A stretch of 64,000 bases of DNA from Comamonas suwonensis (GCF_012844455.2 NZ_JABBCQ020000010.1:62001-126000); one strand, 5' to 3'; numbered from the stretch's first letter, positions 8,385 through 15,378 are shown. Notes: generated by a model from the letters alone, not told the origin. Numbers and translations are program-made.

Positions 8385-8956
8385 TTAGCCTCCAGGGTCA
8401 TGGGCAGTAGCGCCTGCAGTCGCTTCTCCGCGATCTCAAAGGCCTTGCGCAGCTCTTCGCGGAATACGTGCTCAATCTCGCGGGTGTCAGCTAGGCCGAT
8501 GACGCGCGGAGCAGCGCGCTGGGGCGCATTCATGACGTCATCACGCAATGCACGAAAGGCGTCGAAGGTGCCGCGACGGGCGGCACTTTTTTCGACCAAT
8601 AGGCCTGCATCCTTGGCGTTTTCACGCTCCTCGCGCTCCACCGCAGCCATTTCACGGCGCACGCGCAGAGCCTGGTAGTCATCTTTGGCGGTAGAGGCCG
8701 AATCCGGGGCCTGTGACGCATTATTTGCAGCCTGGGGCGCATCGCCCATTCCTTCCACCTGCTCGCTTGCTGGACGGCCCGCATCAGCCCGAGCGCGGGT
8801 GTTCTGAGCCCATTGGATATCGGCCACTGCAGGGTCGATCTTTCCATCGATCAAGGTAATGCGGCCTTCTTTCACCGCCTTCGCCACTGCGGACTTGGCG
8901 ACACCACGGCGGCGGGCGTATTCCGCTTGAGAGATGAGATTGATTCGACCGTTCAC
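8381..8956 (-). CDS. Terminase small subunit, Nu1-like
   Basis: 191 residues starting at a GTG (GTGAACGGTCG) that overlaps the stop of the upstream 59-codon gene as GTGA. N-terminal winged HTH: ISQAEYARRRGVAKSAVAKA then a short wing and DIQWAQNTRARAD, as in Nu1. The middle is low-complexity and the C-terminal half (about residues 90-190) is a long helix with VRREMAAVEREEREN. It recognises the packaging site and recruits the large subunit. Overlap with the large-subunit start supports co-translation. Family secure by HTH plus context. Confidence 0.9.
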   Translation of the reverse strand: MNGRINLISQAEYARRRGVAKSAVAKAVKEGRITLIDGKIDPAVADIQWAQNTRARADAGRPASEQVEGMGDAPQAANNASQAPDSASTAKDDYQALRVRREMAAVEREERENAKDAGLLVEKSAARRGTFDAFRALRDDVMNAPQRAAPRVIGLADTREIEHVFREELRKAFEIAEKRLQALLPMTLEAK

Positions 8957-9132
8957 TTTGCCTCCCAGCGTTCACCAGTTCGTTCACTTTTCCCCAGACC
9001 GTCGACTAGCGTCCGCGCGGGGGCCGAATTACCCTCATGAATCCAAGCGCCAGGAGTACCTACAAGGGGGGAAGACAAGGCCGTTGCCACGGAGCCGGCT
9101 GTCATAGCCGTCGCAAGCTGGGTTCGTTTCAT
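8953..9132 (-). CDS. Small unknown phage gene ahead of terminase
   Basis: A 59-codon frame starting ATGAAACGAACC at 9132 and encoding MKRTQLATAMTAGSVATALS, then a Gly/Pro-rich middle and a charged end (GKSERTGERWEAK). Support: a purine-rich AAGGAAAAGAGAG ribosome site directly upstream, and a stop that overlaps the Nu1 GTG start as GTGA, the coupling used throughout this operon. The N-terminus is weakly signal-like (two basic residues then a small-residue hydrophobic stretch). No family recognised. Confidence 0.6.
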   Translation of the reverse strand: MKRTQLATAMTAGSVATALSSPLVGTPGAWIHEGNSAPARTLVDGLGKSERTGERWEAK

Positions 9133-9171
9133 CTCTCTTTTCCTTTTCTTTTTTAATAAATAAACAAAGTG

Positions 9172-9393
9172 GTTACAGCGTTACGGGCGCGCGTAACCAC
9201 CCAACCCGCACCACGCCTAGCTTGTTACGACGTTACGACGTTACGCATACATCGCTCCCGCACACATGCCCATGTGTGTGCGCATCTGCGCACGCCTGCA
9301 CATACATACGCGCAGTGGTCGTAACGGCGTAACCTCGTAACAAACCGCGCCAATGCTGGGTTTGCGAGTTACGGCTAGCTGTAACGCTGTAAC
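9172..9393. repeat. 222-bp mirror-symmetric array of twelve GTTAC/GTAAC elements (candidate origin, cos or partition site)
   Basis: GTTAC begins at 9172, 9180, 9224, 9232, 9240 and 9368; GTAAC begins at 9193, 9321, 9329, 9337, 9381 and 9389. Every element has an exact mirror partner about 9282.5. The inner triplets have an 8-bp period, the outer groups are spaced 8 and 13, and both outer-to-inner steps are 31 bp. The centre holds smaller palindromes (ACACATG-CC-CATGTGT; GTGCGCA-TC-TGCGCAC). An AT-rich tract (TTTTTTAATAAATAAAC) adjoins at 9150-9165. It lies between the helicase gene and the terminase genes and has no coding signs. Iteron-type replication origin is the favoured reading. Confidence 0.85.
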
Positions 9394-9412
9394 GCTTCAT
9401 CGAGTCCATGCC

Positions 9413-11080
9413 TTATTCATTCCCTTCTGCTGCTGCAGAGTCAGGGGCCGGGGAGCCAGTCCCGTAGCCCAGGTACTTGCGCACCTCGACCTCAAACGAT
9501 TCAACGGCCTTCGTGGCCCACGCGCCCTCGGTCATCTTGCTATCGCCCTCACCAAAGTTAGGCTCGGTCACCAGCAGCATGCGATGGGACTTTCTTGCAA
9601 ACCCAGGCTGCGCCACGTTCATGACCTTGATCCGGGCGGGTGAGTTCATCGTGTCTGAGAAGCGCGTGAGCGTGCTTGAGAACTTTGTCTCGTTGTCTGG
9701 GAACCTCTCCCCTGTGCGCTGGCACCACTTGAGATAAGCCCTGTAGGCCTGAGCGCGTGAGCAGGCGCGATACGGCAGGTCCAGCTCACCATCAGACCAT
9801 TCAGCCCAGAATCGCTCAGGACTCTTGCGATTGAGTCCGATTAGATTGCCCTTGGCCTCGGTCATGGGCGGCTTGGTGTAAGGGCTGAATCCGTCCAAGG
9901 GATAAGTCAGCAAGTACTCATAGAAGGCCTCAACCCCGCCGTTGTCCCGCCACTCGCCCAGGTCGATGTAGTACTGATCTTCCTTAGCCTTGGGCGTGTA
10001 CACGACCAGGTAGCGTCGGTCCGTGTTATCGAGGGCCAGAGGCTGCGTTTCATTCGAGAGAAACACGATATTCATGTGGTTCTTCTCTTCGCGCCGGATC
10101 TGGTGCTTAGAGTTGATCTGCACCGTGGGCGACGTGATCAGCGCCTTCAGCCGGTTCTTGTTGTGCACCAGCTCGGAGCGGCTCATGATTTCATCGCCCA
10201 CCACAAACTGCTTGCAGCTGCGCCAATCGTTGAACTTGTCTTCCAGCTCATCCTGGCCAACGATGCTGGCGTACTTACCGTAGATCTGCACCACCGTCTC
10301 AAACAGAAAGTTCTTGCCGGCACCTTCGTCGCCATGCATTACCACGGACGACCGCATCTTGGCCCCAGGGTGCTGCAGCGGGTACGCCAGCCAGCGAATC
10401 AGCCACTCCATCACCACGCTGGTCTCAGCCTCATCCGGCGTGGCCCGACTCACCAGAAAGCTGATCAGATCCAGCATCGGGTTGACGTTGCCCTTCTTCG
10501 GCACCATCGCCATGCCCTCATACATGTTGATGACCTGATCGGTGTCGCACTTCATCGTCGGGTCGAACACCAGCTCGTCAGCGCGAATCGTGCGGCGCTT
10601 CTCGCTGGACTTCCACATCGCCACCAACTGGCTGCCATGGGCATGTCCCATGTTGCTGATCTTCATGATCATGCGCTCGGAGTCATCCCAGACCGTGTCT
10701 GTGCCATAGAGCAGAGCAAAGTTTTCAACCAGATGGTTGAACTTGCCCCAGTCAATGGTCTTTTCCTTCTTACGGCCCTGTACGGGCTTGTCAGCGCCAT
10801 CCGCAGCGGACACCTCTGCCCCCCCGTCCCCTTTCTTAAGCGCAGTAGCGCTCTTCTTCGGGGGGGCGGGTGGCGGGGGTGAGCCGGCCTCCGGCGGCAC
10901 ACGCACTCCCGCATGAAAGTCAACGTGCACAACTGAGCCAGCTGCAGATTCGCCCGCAGCAGAAGACCCATCCAGCGACGCATTCGCGTCGGGGGCAGGC
11001 AACGCCTGCGACTCTGCGGTCGCAGGCGGCGGTGGCGCGAACGCTCCGCCATCATTCAACTCTGTATCGTTATCAGCCAT
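9413..11080 (-). CDS. D5-like/DUF5906 replicative helicase (primase-associated NTPase)
   Basis: 555 residues. After a disordered Pro/Ala-rich N-terminus (1-105), the SF3-type ATPase core shows Walker A GDEGAGKN (250-257), Walker B QFVVGDE (291-297), sensor NIVFLSNE (337-344) and arginine-finger DRRYLVV (354-360). C-terminal residues about 440-530 look like a DNA-binding region. With the toprim gene just upstream (8-bp overlap) it forms a split version of a P4-alpha-type primase-helicase. Downstream is the GTTAC array, its likely substrate. A Walker-less relative lies at 16451-17089. Confidence 0.92.
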   Translation of the reverse strand: MADNDTELNDGGAFAPPPPATAESQALPAPDANASLDGSSAAGESAAGSVVHVDFHAGVRVPPEAGSPPPPAPPKKSATALKKGDGGAEVSAADGADKPVQGRKKEKTIDWGKFNHLVENFALLYGTDTVWDDSERMIMKISNMGHAHGSQLVAMWKSSEKRRTIRADELVFDPTMKCDTDQVINMYEGMAMVPKKGNVNPMLDLISFLVSRATPDEAETSVVMEWLIRWLAYPLQHPGAKMRSSVVMHGDEGAGKNFLFETVVQIYGKYASIVGQDELEDKFNDWRSCKQFVVGDEIMSRSELVHNKNRLKALITSPTVQINSKHQIRREEKNHMNIVFLSNETQPLALDNTDRRYLVVYTPKAKEDQYYIDLGEWRDNGGVEAFYEYLLTYPLDGFSPYTKPPMTEAKGNLIGLNRKSPERFWAEWSDGELDLPYRACSRAQAYRAYLKWCQRTGERFPDNETKFSSTLTRFSDTMNSPARIKVMNVAQPGFARKSHRMLLVTEPNFGEGDSKMTEGAWATKAVESFEVEVRKYLGYGTGSPAPDSAAAEGNE

Positions 11081-12143
11081 GGTGCTTGGTTATTTCCTGA
11101 ATCACGCCCATCAGCTGGTCGCTCACCGCGCCCAGCCCCTCCAGGACATGCAGGTCGTTAAAGTCCGTGTCCTTGGGACCACGGTTCGTGGGATTGAAAA
11201 TAGGCCAGACGAAATCGCAGCGCTCCGTCTTGCGGGCCACGGCCTTTGCAGCCGTGCGACCGGGGTTATTCAGCTGGCCTGTGCGCTTGTCACGCGTGCG
11301 GTAATCGTCGTCAGCCAGGATCAGCATGCGGACATCGGGATACAGCTCGCGCAGCAGCGGCACCACATGGGCCAGGTTGCCGGCATCCATGGCCACGAAA
11401 ACGGGCCAGGCGTAGGCCGTGGCGCGGCGGGCCGTGCCGCCCGTGGCATAGCCCTCCACCACCAGCATCAACGCCGTGTCGGCATTGACCTCACCCAGGC
11501 GAATGCAGCAGCCCGGCTTGTCAAACTGGCGCAGGTAAATCTTGGAGCCGTCAGGCTTGATGAACTGCACGCCCCGCATCGCCTCGGCGCGCGGCATGTC
11601 GTAGCGCATCAGCGGCAGCACCAGCGTGCCGGCGGGCAGCGTCCACACCGTGTCATCCTCGCCCTTGCGCTGGGCAGGCCAGCGCAGCGTCAGGCTCTGA
11701 TCGAGCATGCGGCAGGTCTCACCGATGACCTGCTTGCGTTCCAGGTATAGCGTGGTCTGTGTGGGCACAGCCTTGCGCCATATCGTCAGGGCATCTGCAC
11801 TGGCGTTCGCAATTTCTTTGGCGCGCTCGATCGCAGCAGCCGCTTTTGCGGCCTCACGCTCTGCCACCATGCGGTCGCGTTCGGCCTGGCTCAGTTCTGC
11901 CCAGTCCTGCTCCACCTTGCACCAGGCACCACCGTTGCGGTAGGTGCCAAAGGTGCCCGTCACCCATTTCTTGCTGGTATTTCTGGGCTGGAACAAGTAC
12001 AGCTTGTACCAATCCTTGCCGCCCTTGCCGCATGTCACCCGCTTGCCGCTGTCAATCTTGTAGGGCAGTTGAGCTAAATCTTTATCGCGCAGCTCGATCC
12101 CAAAGACCGCCATCTGGTCCAGCACCTTCTGGTAGTTCTCCAT
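11073..12143 (-). CDS. Toprim-domain DNA primase
   Basis: 356 residues. N-terminal region (1-80) with WYKLYLFQPRNTSKKWVTGTFG is typical of phage toprim primases that lack a canonical zinc finger. Toprim core: LVVEGYATG with Glu230, and ILADDDYRT with the acidic cluster Asp278-280, the metal-binding residues for primer synthesis. Overlaps the downstream helicase start by 8 bases and meets the CII-like stop at 12143, so the three genes form one unit. Primer synthesis for phage replication is the expected role. Confidence 0.9.
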   Translation of the reverse strand: MENYQKVLDQMAVFGIELRDKDLAQLPYKIDSGKRVTCGKGGKDWYKLYLFQPRNTSKKWVTGTFGTYRNGGAWCKVEQDWAELSQAERDRMVAEREAAKAAAAIERAKEIANASADALTIWRKAVPTQTTLYLERKQVIGETCRMLDQSLTLRWPAQRKGEDDTVWTLPAGTLVLPLMRYDMPRAEAMRGVQFIKPDGSKIYLRQFDKPGCCIRLGEVNADTALMLVVEGYATGGTARRATAYAWPVFVAMDAGNLAHVVPLLRELYPDVRMLILADDDYRTRDKRTGQLNNPGRTAAKAVARKTERCDFVWPIFNPTNRGPKDTDFNDLHVLEGLGAVSDQLMGVIQEITKHHG

Positions 12144-12541
12144 CAGACCGACCCATCCTTCAGATTGGCCTGCTGCAGACGCTGCGCCTGCACCAGCAGA
12201 CCCTGCAGCTGCGGGACCAGCACGCCGATCCTGTCCGCTATCACAGCAGCCTCAGACACCGGCGCAATTGGCACTGGTGCCTGGTAGCCAGCCTGACGCA
12301 TCCACCAGGTCGCAAAGCCATGAAAGCCCGCCTCACGCGACATCCGCATCAGCATCAGCACCTGTGACGGCATCAGGCGCTCGGCACGGGCAGGGTTCAA
12401 GGCATCCATCAAATAGCGCGCAGCAGCGTCCACCGACTTATCAGGAAACATCTGCGGCCCCACCTTTTTAGGCCCACCCGCATGGCGCACCGCCTCACGC
12501 GCGGCGTCCAGTTCATCCTCGTAATCCAGGCCGATATCCAT
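12143..12541 (-). CDS. CII-like small phage regulatory protein
   Basis: 132 residues, MDIGLDYEDELDAAREAVRH, then GGPKKVGPQMFPDKSVDAAARYLMDALN, a helix-turn-helix-like layout seen in phage proteins annotated CII/CP76 that precede replication genes. The C-terminal half is helical (LVPQLQGLLVQAQRLQQ), suitable for oligomerisation. First gene of the leftward replication/packaging unit, with an AAGAGGG ribosome site and a TTCCGA operator-like block just upstream. It may activate or repress this unit. Family call is by pattern memory and is moderate. Confidence 0.6.
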   Translation of the reverse strand: MDIGLDYEDELDAAREAVRHAGGPKKVGPQMFPDKSVDAAARYLMDALNPARAERLMPSQVLMLMRMSREAGFHGFATWWMRQAGYQAPVPIAPVSEAAVIADRIGVLVPQLQGLLVQAQRLQQANLKDGSV

Positions 12542-12573
12542 CGTCTAGCCCTCTTGTAAGTGAGCGCCGACAG

Positions 12574-12602
12574 GTTCCGACGGGTTCCGAATTTGTCGGA
12601 AC
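12574..12602. promoter_or_regulatory. TTCCGA operator-like site, left copy
   Basis: GTTCCGA at 12574 and 12584 (10-bp period), then TCGGAAC at 12596. The last two form a palindrome about AATTTG. It lies about 33 bases upstream of the CII-like gene, where a protein bound here could control the leftward unit. Confidence 0.6.
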
Positions 12603-12720
12603 ACCCACGAAATGCCCGCAAACGCAAGCTGCAAGCCGAACACGACGCAAAAAGGCATAGCAAAACCTTGATTTGCGTCACGAAAAATGGGACACGAAAT
12701 TCGTGCTCTATAGGCAAAGG

Positions 12721-12759
12721 GTTCCGACGCGTTCCGAAAAAATCGGAACGTGTCGGAAT
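12721..12759. promoter_or_regulatory. TTCCGA operator-like site, right copy (full palindrome)
   Basis: GTTCCGA at 12721 and 12731, TCGGAAC at 12743 and TCGGAAT at 12753: two direct repeats per arm with a 10-bp period, arranged as an inverted repeat. The 10-bp step suggests dimers side by side on one DNA face. With the left copy it brackets about 120 bp of non-coding DNA. The gap 12542-12917 otherwise holds a terminator hairpin and no supported gene. Confidence 0.62.
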
Positions 12760-12820
12760 GACTTTCCGTTGCAGTGGGGCAAAACTGCGACCCATGCACA
12801 CCAACCCGAGTGATCCACGC

Positions 12821-12857
12821 AAAAAAACCGCCACCAGGCACAGCTGCCTGGTGACGG
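12821..12857 (-). terminator. Strong minus-strand terminator between cro region and replication unit
   Basis: Minus strand reads a 13-bp stem CCGTCACCAGGCA / TGCCTGGTGGCGG (one G-T pair) with loop GCTG, followed by seven Ts. Transcripts coming from the Cro-like gene would stop here before the CII-like gene, as at lambda-type early terminators. Confidence 0.85.
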
Positions 12858-12917
12858 ACAATGCCCTCGGAGGCACTACGCCCCGAGGTACCCACGAAAT
12901 CAAAACAGGAGGAACCC

Positions 12918-13145
12918 TTGAGCAACGAAACCCAAATTCCAATGAACGCCGAATCAATGAACGCCATCGTCAACGCCCTCGGCGCGCTTGTGTTCGCAAC
13001 CGTGCGACAACTGCCAGAAGACAAGCAAACAGCTTTTGCCAACGATCTGGCGCGCCTAGCCAAACTGGAAGAGAAGCGCGGCGATCTGGCGACCGAGACC
13101 CTGCTACTCGACCTGCACAGAGCGGCAACGGCTGCGGCCAGCTGA
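12918..13145 (+). CDS. Small unknown phage protein
   Basis: Start chosen at TTG 12918 because an AGGAGG site sits at 12908-12913 with ideal spacing; an upstream ATG in frame at 12861 has none. The 75-residue product begins with LSNETQIPMNAES and has a helical body (NAIVNALGALVFATVRQLPE) and C-terminal LEEKRGDLATETLLLDLHRA. Acidic, soluble, no family recognised. Plus strand, opposite to flanking replication genes, so it may be expressed in the lysogen or in its own unit with the next gene. Confidence 0.6.
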   Translation: MSNETQIPMNAESMNAIVNALGALVFATVRQLPEDKQTAFANDLARLAKLEEKRGDLATETLLLDLHRAATAAAS

Positions 13146-13265
13146 TTGCCGGAGCGGCAACAACAAACCGCTTGGACTCACGCCAGCCGCTGTACCGAGC
13201 CTCAAAGTCGTCAGCGAACGCAGAAAAAGTCACATCCATCACAAACCTCACAGGAGACAAAATTG

Positions 13266-13511
13266 GTGAAATTGATACCCAGCAACACAAGGGTCCAATG
13301 GGCTGCCCACCCGGCAGACCAAGGTCGAATTACTTACATCGATGGGCTTTGGGACGGCTCAACCCTGCCAGAGGAAAACGAGGTCATCACCCGGCCATTC
13401 CTCGTCGACCCCGTCTCCAAAGCTCCAGTACCTGTGAGAGTTGTTCAGCTGATAGAGTTTTTTCAGCAAGACCCGCCAGTGATCGCTGTTGTGGTAGCGC
13501 GAGAGCAGTAA
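13266..13511 (+). CDS. Small unknown phage protein
   Basis: 81 residues from GTG 13266 (alternative TTG 13263) with an AGGAGA site at 13252-13257. Sequence VKLIPSNTRVQWAAHPADQG, then ITYIDGLWDGSTLPEENE and a beta-rich C-terminus ending VIAVVVAREQ. No family recognised. The last 125 bases overlap the end of the convergent minus-strand gene 13387-13839, so one of the two may be untranslated or they may interfere. The ribosome site and amino-acid texture make this one plausible. Confidence 0.5.
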   Translation: MKLIPSNTRVQWAAHPADQGRITYIDGLWDGSTLPEENEVITRPFLVDPVSKAPVPVRVVQLIEFFQQDPPVIAVVVAREQ

Positions 13512-13839
13512 GGTCCAGCACCAGCGGCTGCAACTCGTCAGACAGAAACACCAGCTCCACGCCGTTCACAACGACAATCTGCTGCGCCTTCACCGGCATT
13601 GCTGCAGACCACAGCAATGCCGCAAGGCCAGCCATGGAAGCACGGCGCGTAACGCAGCCCTTTACTGTCTCAGGCGCAATGCGCTGCCTCAGCGCTCGCG
13701 CACTGGCCTTCAGCCCCTTGCGTGAAAGCAACGGCCCGCCCACTACAAACTTCTTGCTTTGCCGCCACTCAGTAAACGCGTCGATAGCGCCTGCTTGCAC
13801 TGCGCTGGGCATGGGTGTTGGCTTTTGGGATTTAGACAT
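13387..13839 (-). CDS. Unknown phage protein downstream of Cro-like gene
   Basis: 150 residues from ATG 13839, which overlaps the stop of the Cro-like gene by 8 bases. Basic N-terminal half (KKFVVGGPLLSRKGLKASAR), a hydrophobic stretch ASMAGLAALLWSAAMPVKAQ (about residues 78-97) resembling an internal signal or membrane segment, then a helical C-terminus ending RRGRRGMAG. No family recognised. Probably the second gene of the leftward early transcript that ends at the 12,821 terminator. Its 3' end overlaps an opposite-strand gene. Confidence 0.5.
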   Translation of the reverse strand: MSKSQKPTPMPSAVQAGAIDAFTEWRQSKKFVVGGPLLSRKGLKASARALRQRIAPETVKGCVTRRASMAGLAALLWSAAMPVKAQQIVVVNGVELVFLSDELQPLVLDLTALALPQQRSLAGLAEKTLSAEQLSQVLELWRRGRRGMAG

Positions 13840-14095
13840 TGGTGGTCTCCGTGGTTGTGATTGCTTGCTTGGCCTGAAGCTCGGGCCAAATTTCCGTCCA
13901 GTCATCTGGGCGAAGATCCTTACGCGTAACTGCACCAGCCGAGTGCGCTTCGGCCAGTGCGCAAACCTTTTCGCGCAGCAACCCACCCAAAGAACAAACC
14001 TTGCGCATGTACCCGACAGTAGTGCCACATCGCCCAGCGAAATCGGCCTGCTCTTGCTTGGTCAATCCGTTAAGGTAAATGGTGAGTTGCTTCAT
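13832..14095 (-). CDS. Cro-like / YdaS-family HTH regulator
   Basis: 87 residues beginning MKQLTIYLNGLTKQEQADFA, with HTH GRCGTTVGYMRKVCSLGGLL (about residues 21-41) and AVTRKDLRPDDWTEIWPEL, the usual ending of YdaS/Cro-type proteins. It diverges from the repressor-like gene at 14184 across operator-like sites, the classical lysis-lysogeny switch layout. Start 14095 was chosen over an in-frame ATG at 14113 because the latter lies within an operator. Expected to bind the shared operators and turn down the repressor. Family good; target inferred. Confidence 0.82.
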   Translation of the reverse strand: MKQLTIYLNGLTKQEQADFAGRCGTTVGYMRKVCSLGGLLREKVCALAEAHSAGAVTRKDLRPDDWTEIWPELQAKQAITTTETTNV

Positions 14096-14105
14096 AGGCC
14101 TGCAT

Positions 14106-14160
14106 ATTACCATTTAGTAATTCAAAGTAAATACTTTTTGGTGTTTTACTTAACGGTAAT
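14106..14160. promoter_or_regulatory. Immunity-region operators between Cro-like and repressor-like genes
   Basis: ATTACCATTTAGTAAT at 14106-14121 and TTTACTTAACGGTAAT at 14145-14160 share the TTAC-N6-GTAAT pattern. Between them AAAGTAAATACTTT is also palindromic. A further half-match (ACCATTTACC on the minus strand) lies inside the start of the Cro-like gene near 14074. The same motif recurs at 15338-15378. Confidence 0.75.
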
Positions 14161-14183
14161 GCCTCATGAGAATCGGTGTCGTT

Positions 14184-14651
14184 ATGAGTGATACCGAAGA
14201 CCCAGTCGTCGCAAACCGACGCCGCAGGCTCAAGCTCTGGATCGACACGAACTGTGACGGGTCCCAGAAGCTTTTCATCGCCTCCACCAACGATGGCGAA
14301 AGGCAAATTAATCAAGGTGAACTATCAGGACTACTACGGAGCAAATCCTTTGGGGAAAAGCGCGCTCGTGCTCTTGAACGGCAGTCTCGGATGCCTATCG
14401 GGTACTTGGATGCCAACGAGATAAGCTCTTTCGCCCACTTACCCCAGATCACCCCTGAGAAAGAATCAGTCAAGTCAGGTAATTGGCCATTTAAAAAAGT
14501 CACACCTGAACGACTTACAGCGCTCCGGCGCAACCTAGGCGAGCAGAAATTCACCGACGCACTCAATGACATGGAGGAAATGCTTGAGTCAACCATCATC
14601 AAGTGGGAGCGCCGCGTGGAGACAAACATTGATAAAAGTGCCGCAGCTTAA
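14184..14651 (+). CDS. Repressor-like HTH protein without peptidase domain (CI position)
   Basis: 155 residues, MSDTEDPVVANRRRRLKLWI, then INQGELSGLLRSKSFGEKRARALERQSRMP, which reads as an HTH with the GYLD ending seen after many phage repressor HTHs. No S24 autoprotease domain follows, so RecA-triggered self-cleavage is not expected; the C-terminal half is helical (LGEQKFTDALNDMEEMLEST). ATG 14184 chosen; ATG 14166 is also in frame and neither has a good ribosome site, compatible with a leaderless or weakly translated repressor. Role inferred from position and HTH. Confidence 0.7.
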   Translation: MSDTEDPVVANRRRRLKLWIDTNCDGSQKLFIASTNDGERQINQGELSGLLRSKSFGEKRARALERQSRMPIGYLDANEISSFAHLPQITPEKESVKSGNWPFKKVTPERLTALRRNLGEQKFTDALNDMEEMLESTIIKWERRVETNIDKSAAA

Positions 14652-14729
14652 AGCTGCACGCATTTACCAATTTCCGTCTCACCCACGGACGCTGGGCGGC
14701 ATAAAACCATAAGAATTGAAGAGGGAAAA

Positions 14730-15323
14730 GTGAATCAGCGATATCGCAATGAAGGTGGGCGCAGCCTTGTCGCAGTTGTACTGATTGCGCTTGTTCTTGC
14801 CATGGGCATAGCCATTTTTGTCAAAGAACGAAGTCGCAGTGCCGAGCGTGACGCCAGACAAAGCGGACTCGTATCACAACGAGCTGAAGAAGAGGCCAAA
14901 GCAAAGCGGGCCGAAGAAGAGCGACAGGCCTTGGAAAAACAGGCTGCGCTTGCTGCTGCCAAGCGCCCTGACCCGCTGGCAACCTCGCTGAAATCTGTTG
15001 ATGACACTTACGCACGCTGGCAAGACGCCCGCAATGTTGCTGGAAGTACTAGTCGCATGGCCCTTTCTGGGCCGCTGGCTACTCTGCAAGCGATAAGGCG
15101 TGACGCAAAAGAACTGACTGTTCCGCCCTGCTTAGAACATGGCAAGACTGAACTGATATCTGGCATGGATTTCACGATCGACGGCATCCTTGTCTTCATG
15201 CAGAACCCCGCGAAACTTGGTGACGTTCTCGCTCAAGAGAAGTTCGAGTCTGCAAGCAAACACTATGAAGCTTTCCAGATGGACCGCGCCATGTGTCCTA
15301 AACCTATTGATGCAGGAACGTAG
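14730..15323 (+). CDS. Lysogen-expressed membrane-anchored coiled-coil protein (possible moron)
   Basis: 197 residues from GTG 14730 with GAAGAGGG upstream. One N-terminal membrane segment (about 13-31, LVAVVLIALVLAMGIAIFV), then a charged coiled coil (about 35-75, RAEEEAKAKRAEEERQALEK) and a globular domain with two Cys (PPCLEHGK and AMCPKP). It follows the repressor gene on the same strand and precedes the early operators, a place where genes expressed in the lysogen often sit. Superinfection exclusion or envelope modification is a guess; the family is unknown. Confidence 0.65.
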   Translation: MNQRYRNEGGRSLVAVVLIALVLAMGIAIFVKERSRSAERDARQSGLVSQRAEEEAKAKRAEEERQALEKQAALAAAKRPDPLATSLKSVDDTYARWQDARNVAGSTSRMALSGPLATLQAIRRDAKELTVPPCLEHGKTELISGMDFTIDGILVFMQNPAKLGDVLAQEKFESASKHYEAFQMDRAMCPKPIDAGT

Positions 15324-15337
15324 CTGCGAACAAATAA

Positions 15338-15378
15338 ATTACCATTTGGTATTGCAAAACTAATTACCAATTAGTAAT
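15338..15378. promoter_or_regulatory. Early-operon operators (same motif as immunity region)
   Basis: ATTACCATTTGGTATT at 15338-15353 and ATTACCAATTAGTAAT at 15363-15378, centre-to-centre 25 bp, just upstream of the first early gene (GGAGG site then ATG 15414). Near identity to the 14106 site indicates the same repressor/Cro pair controls the rightward early operon. Confidence 0.78.

Noticed and set aside
9172..9393. GTTAC array as intrinsic terminator or simple tandem repeat
   Set aside because: Elements are too short for a stable terminator stem, no T-run follows, and the spacing is mirrored across an 80-bp centre instead of tandem.
12560..14191. Long plus-strand open frame of 543 codons through the immunity region
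   Set aside because: It runs across the TTCCGA operators, a terminator and genes with good ribosome sites; protein texture is Ser/Arg-rich and unnatural. Taken as a shadow frame.
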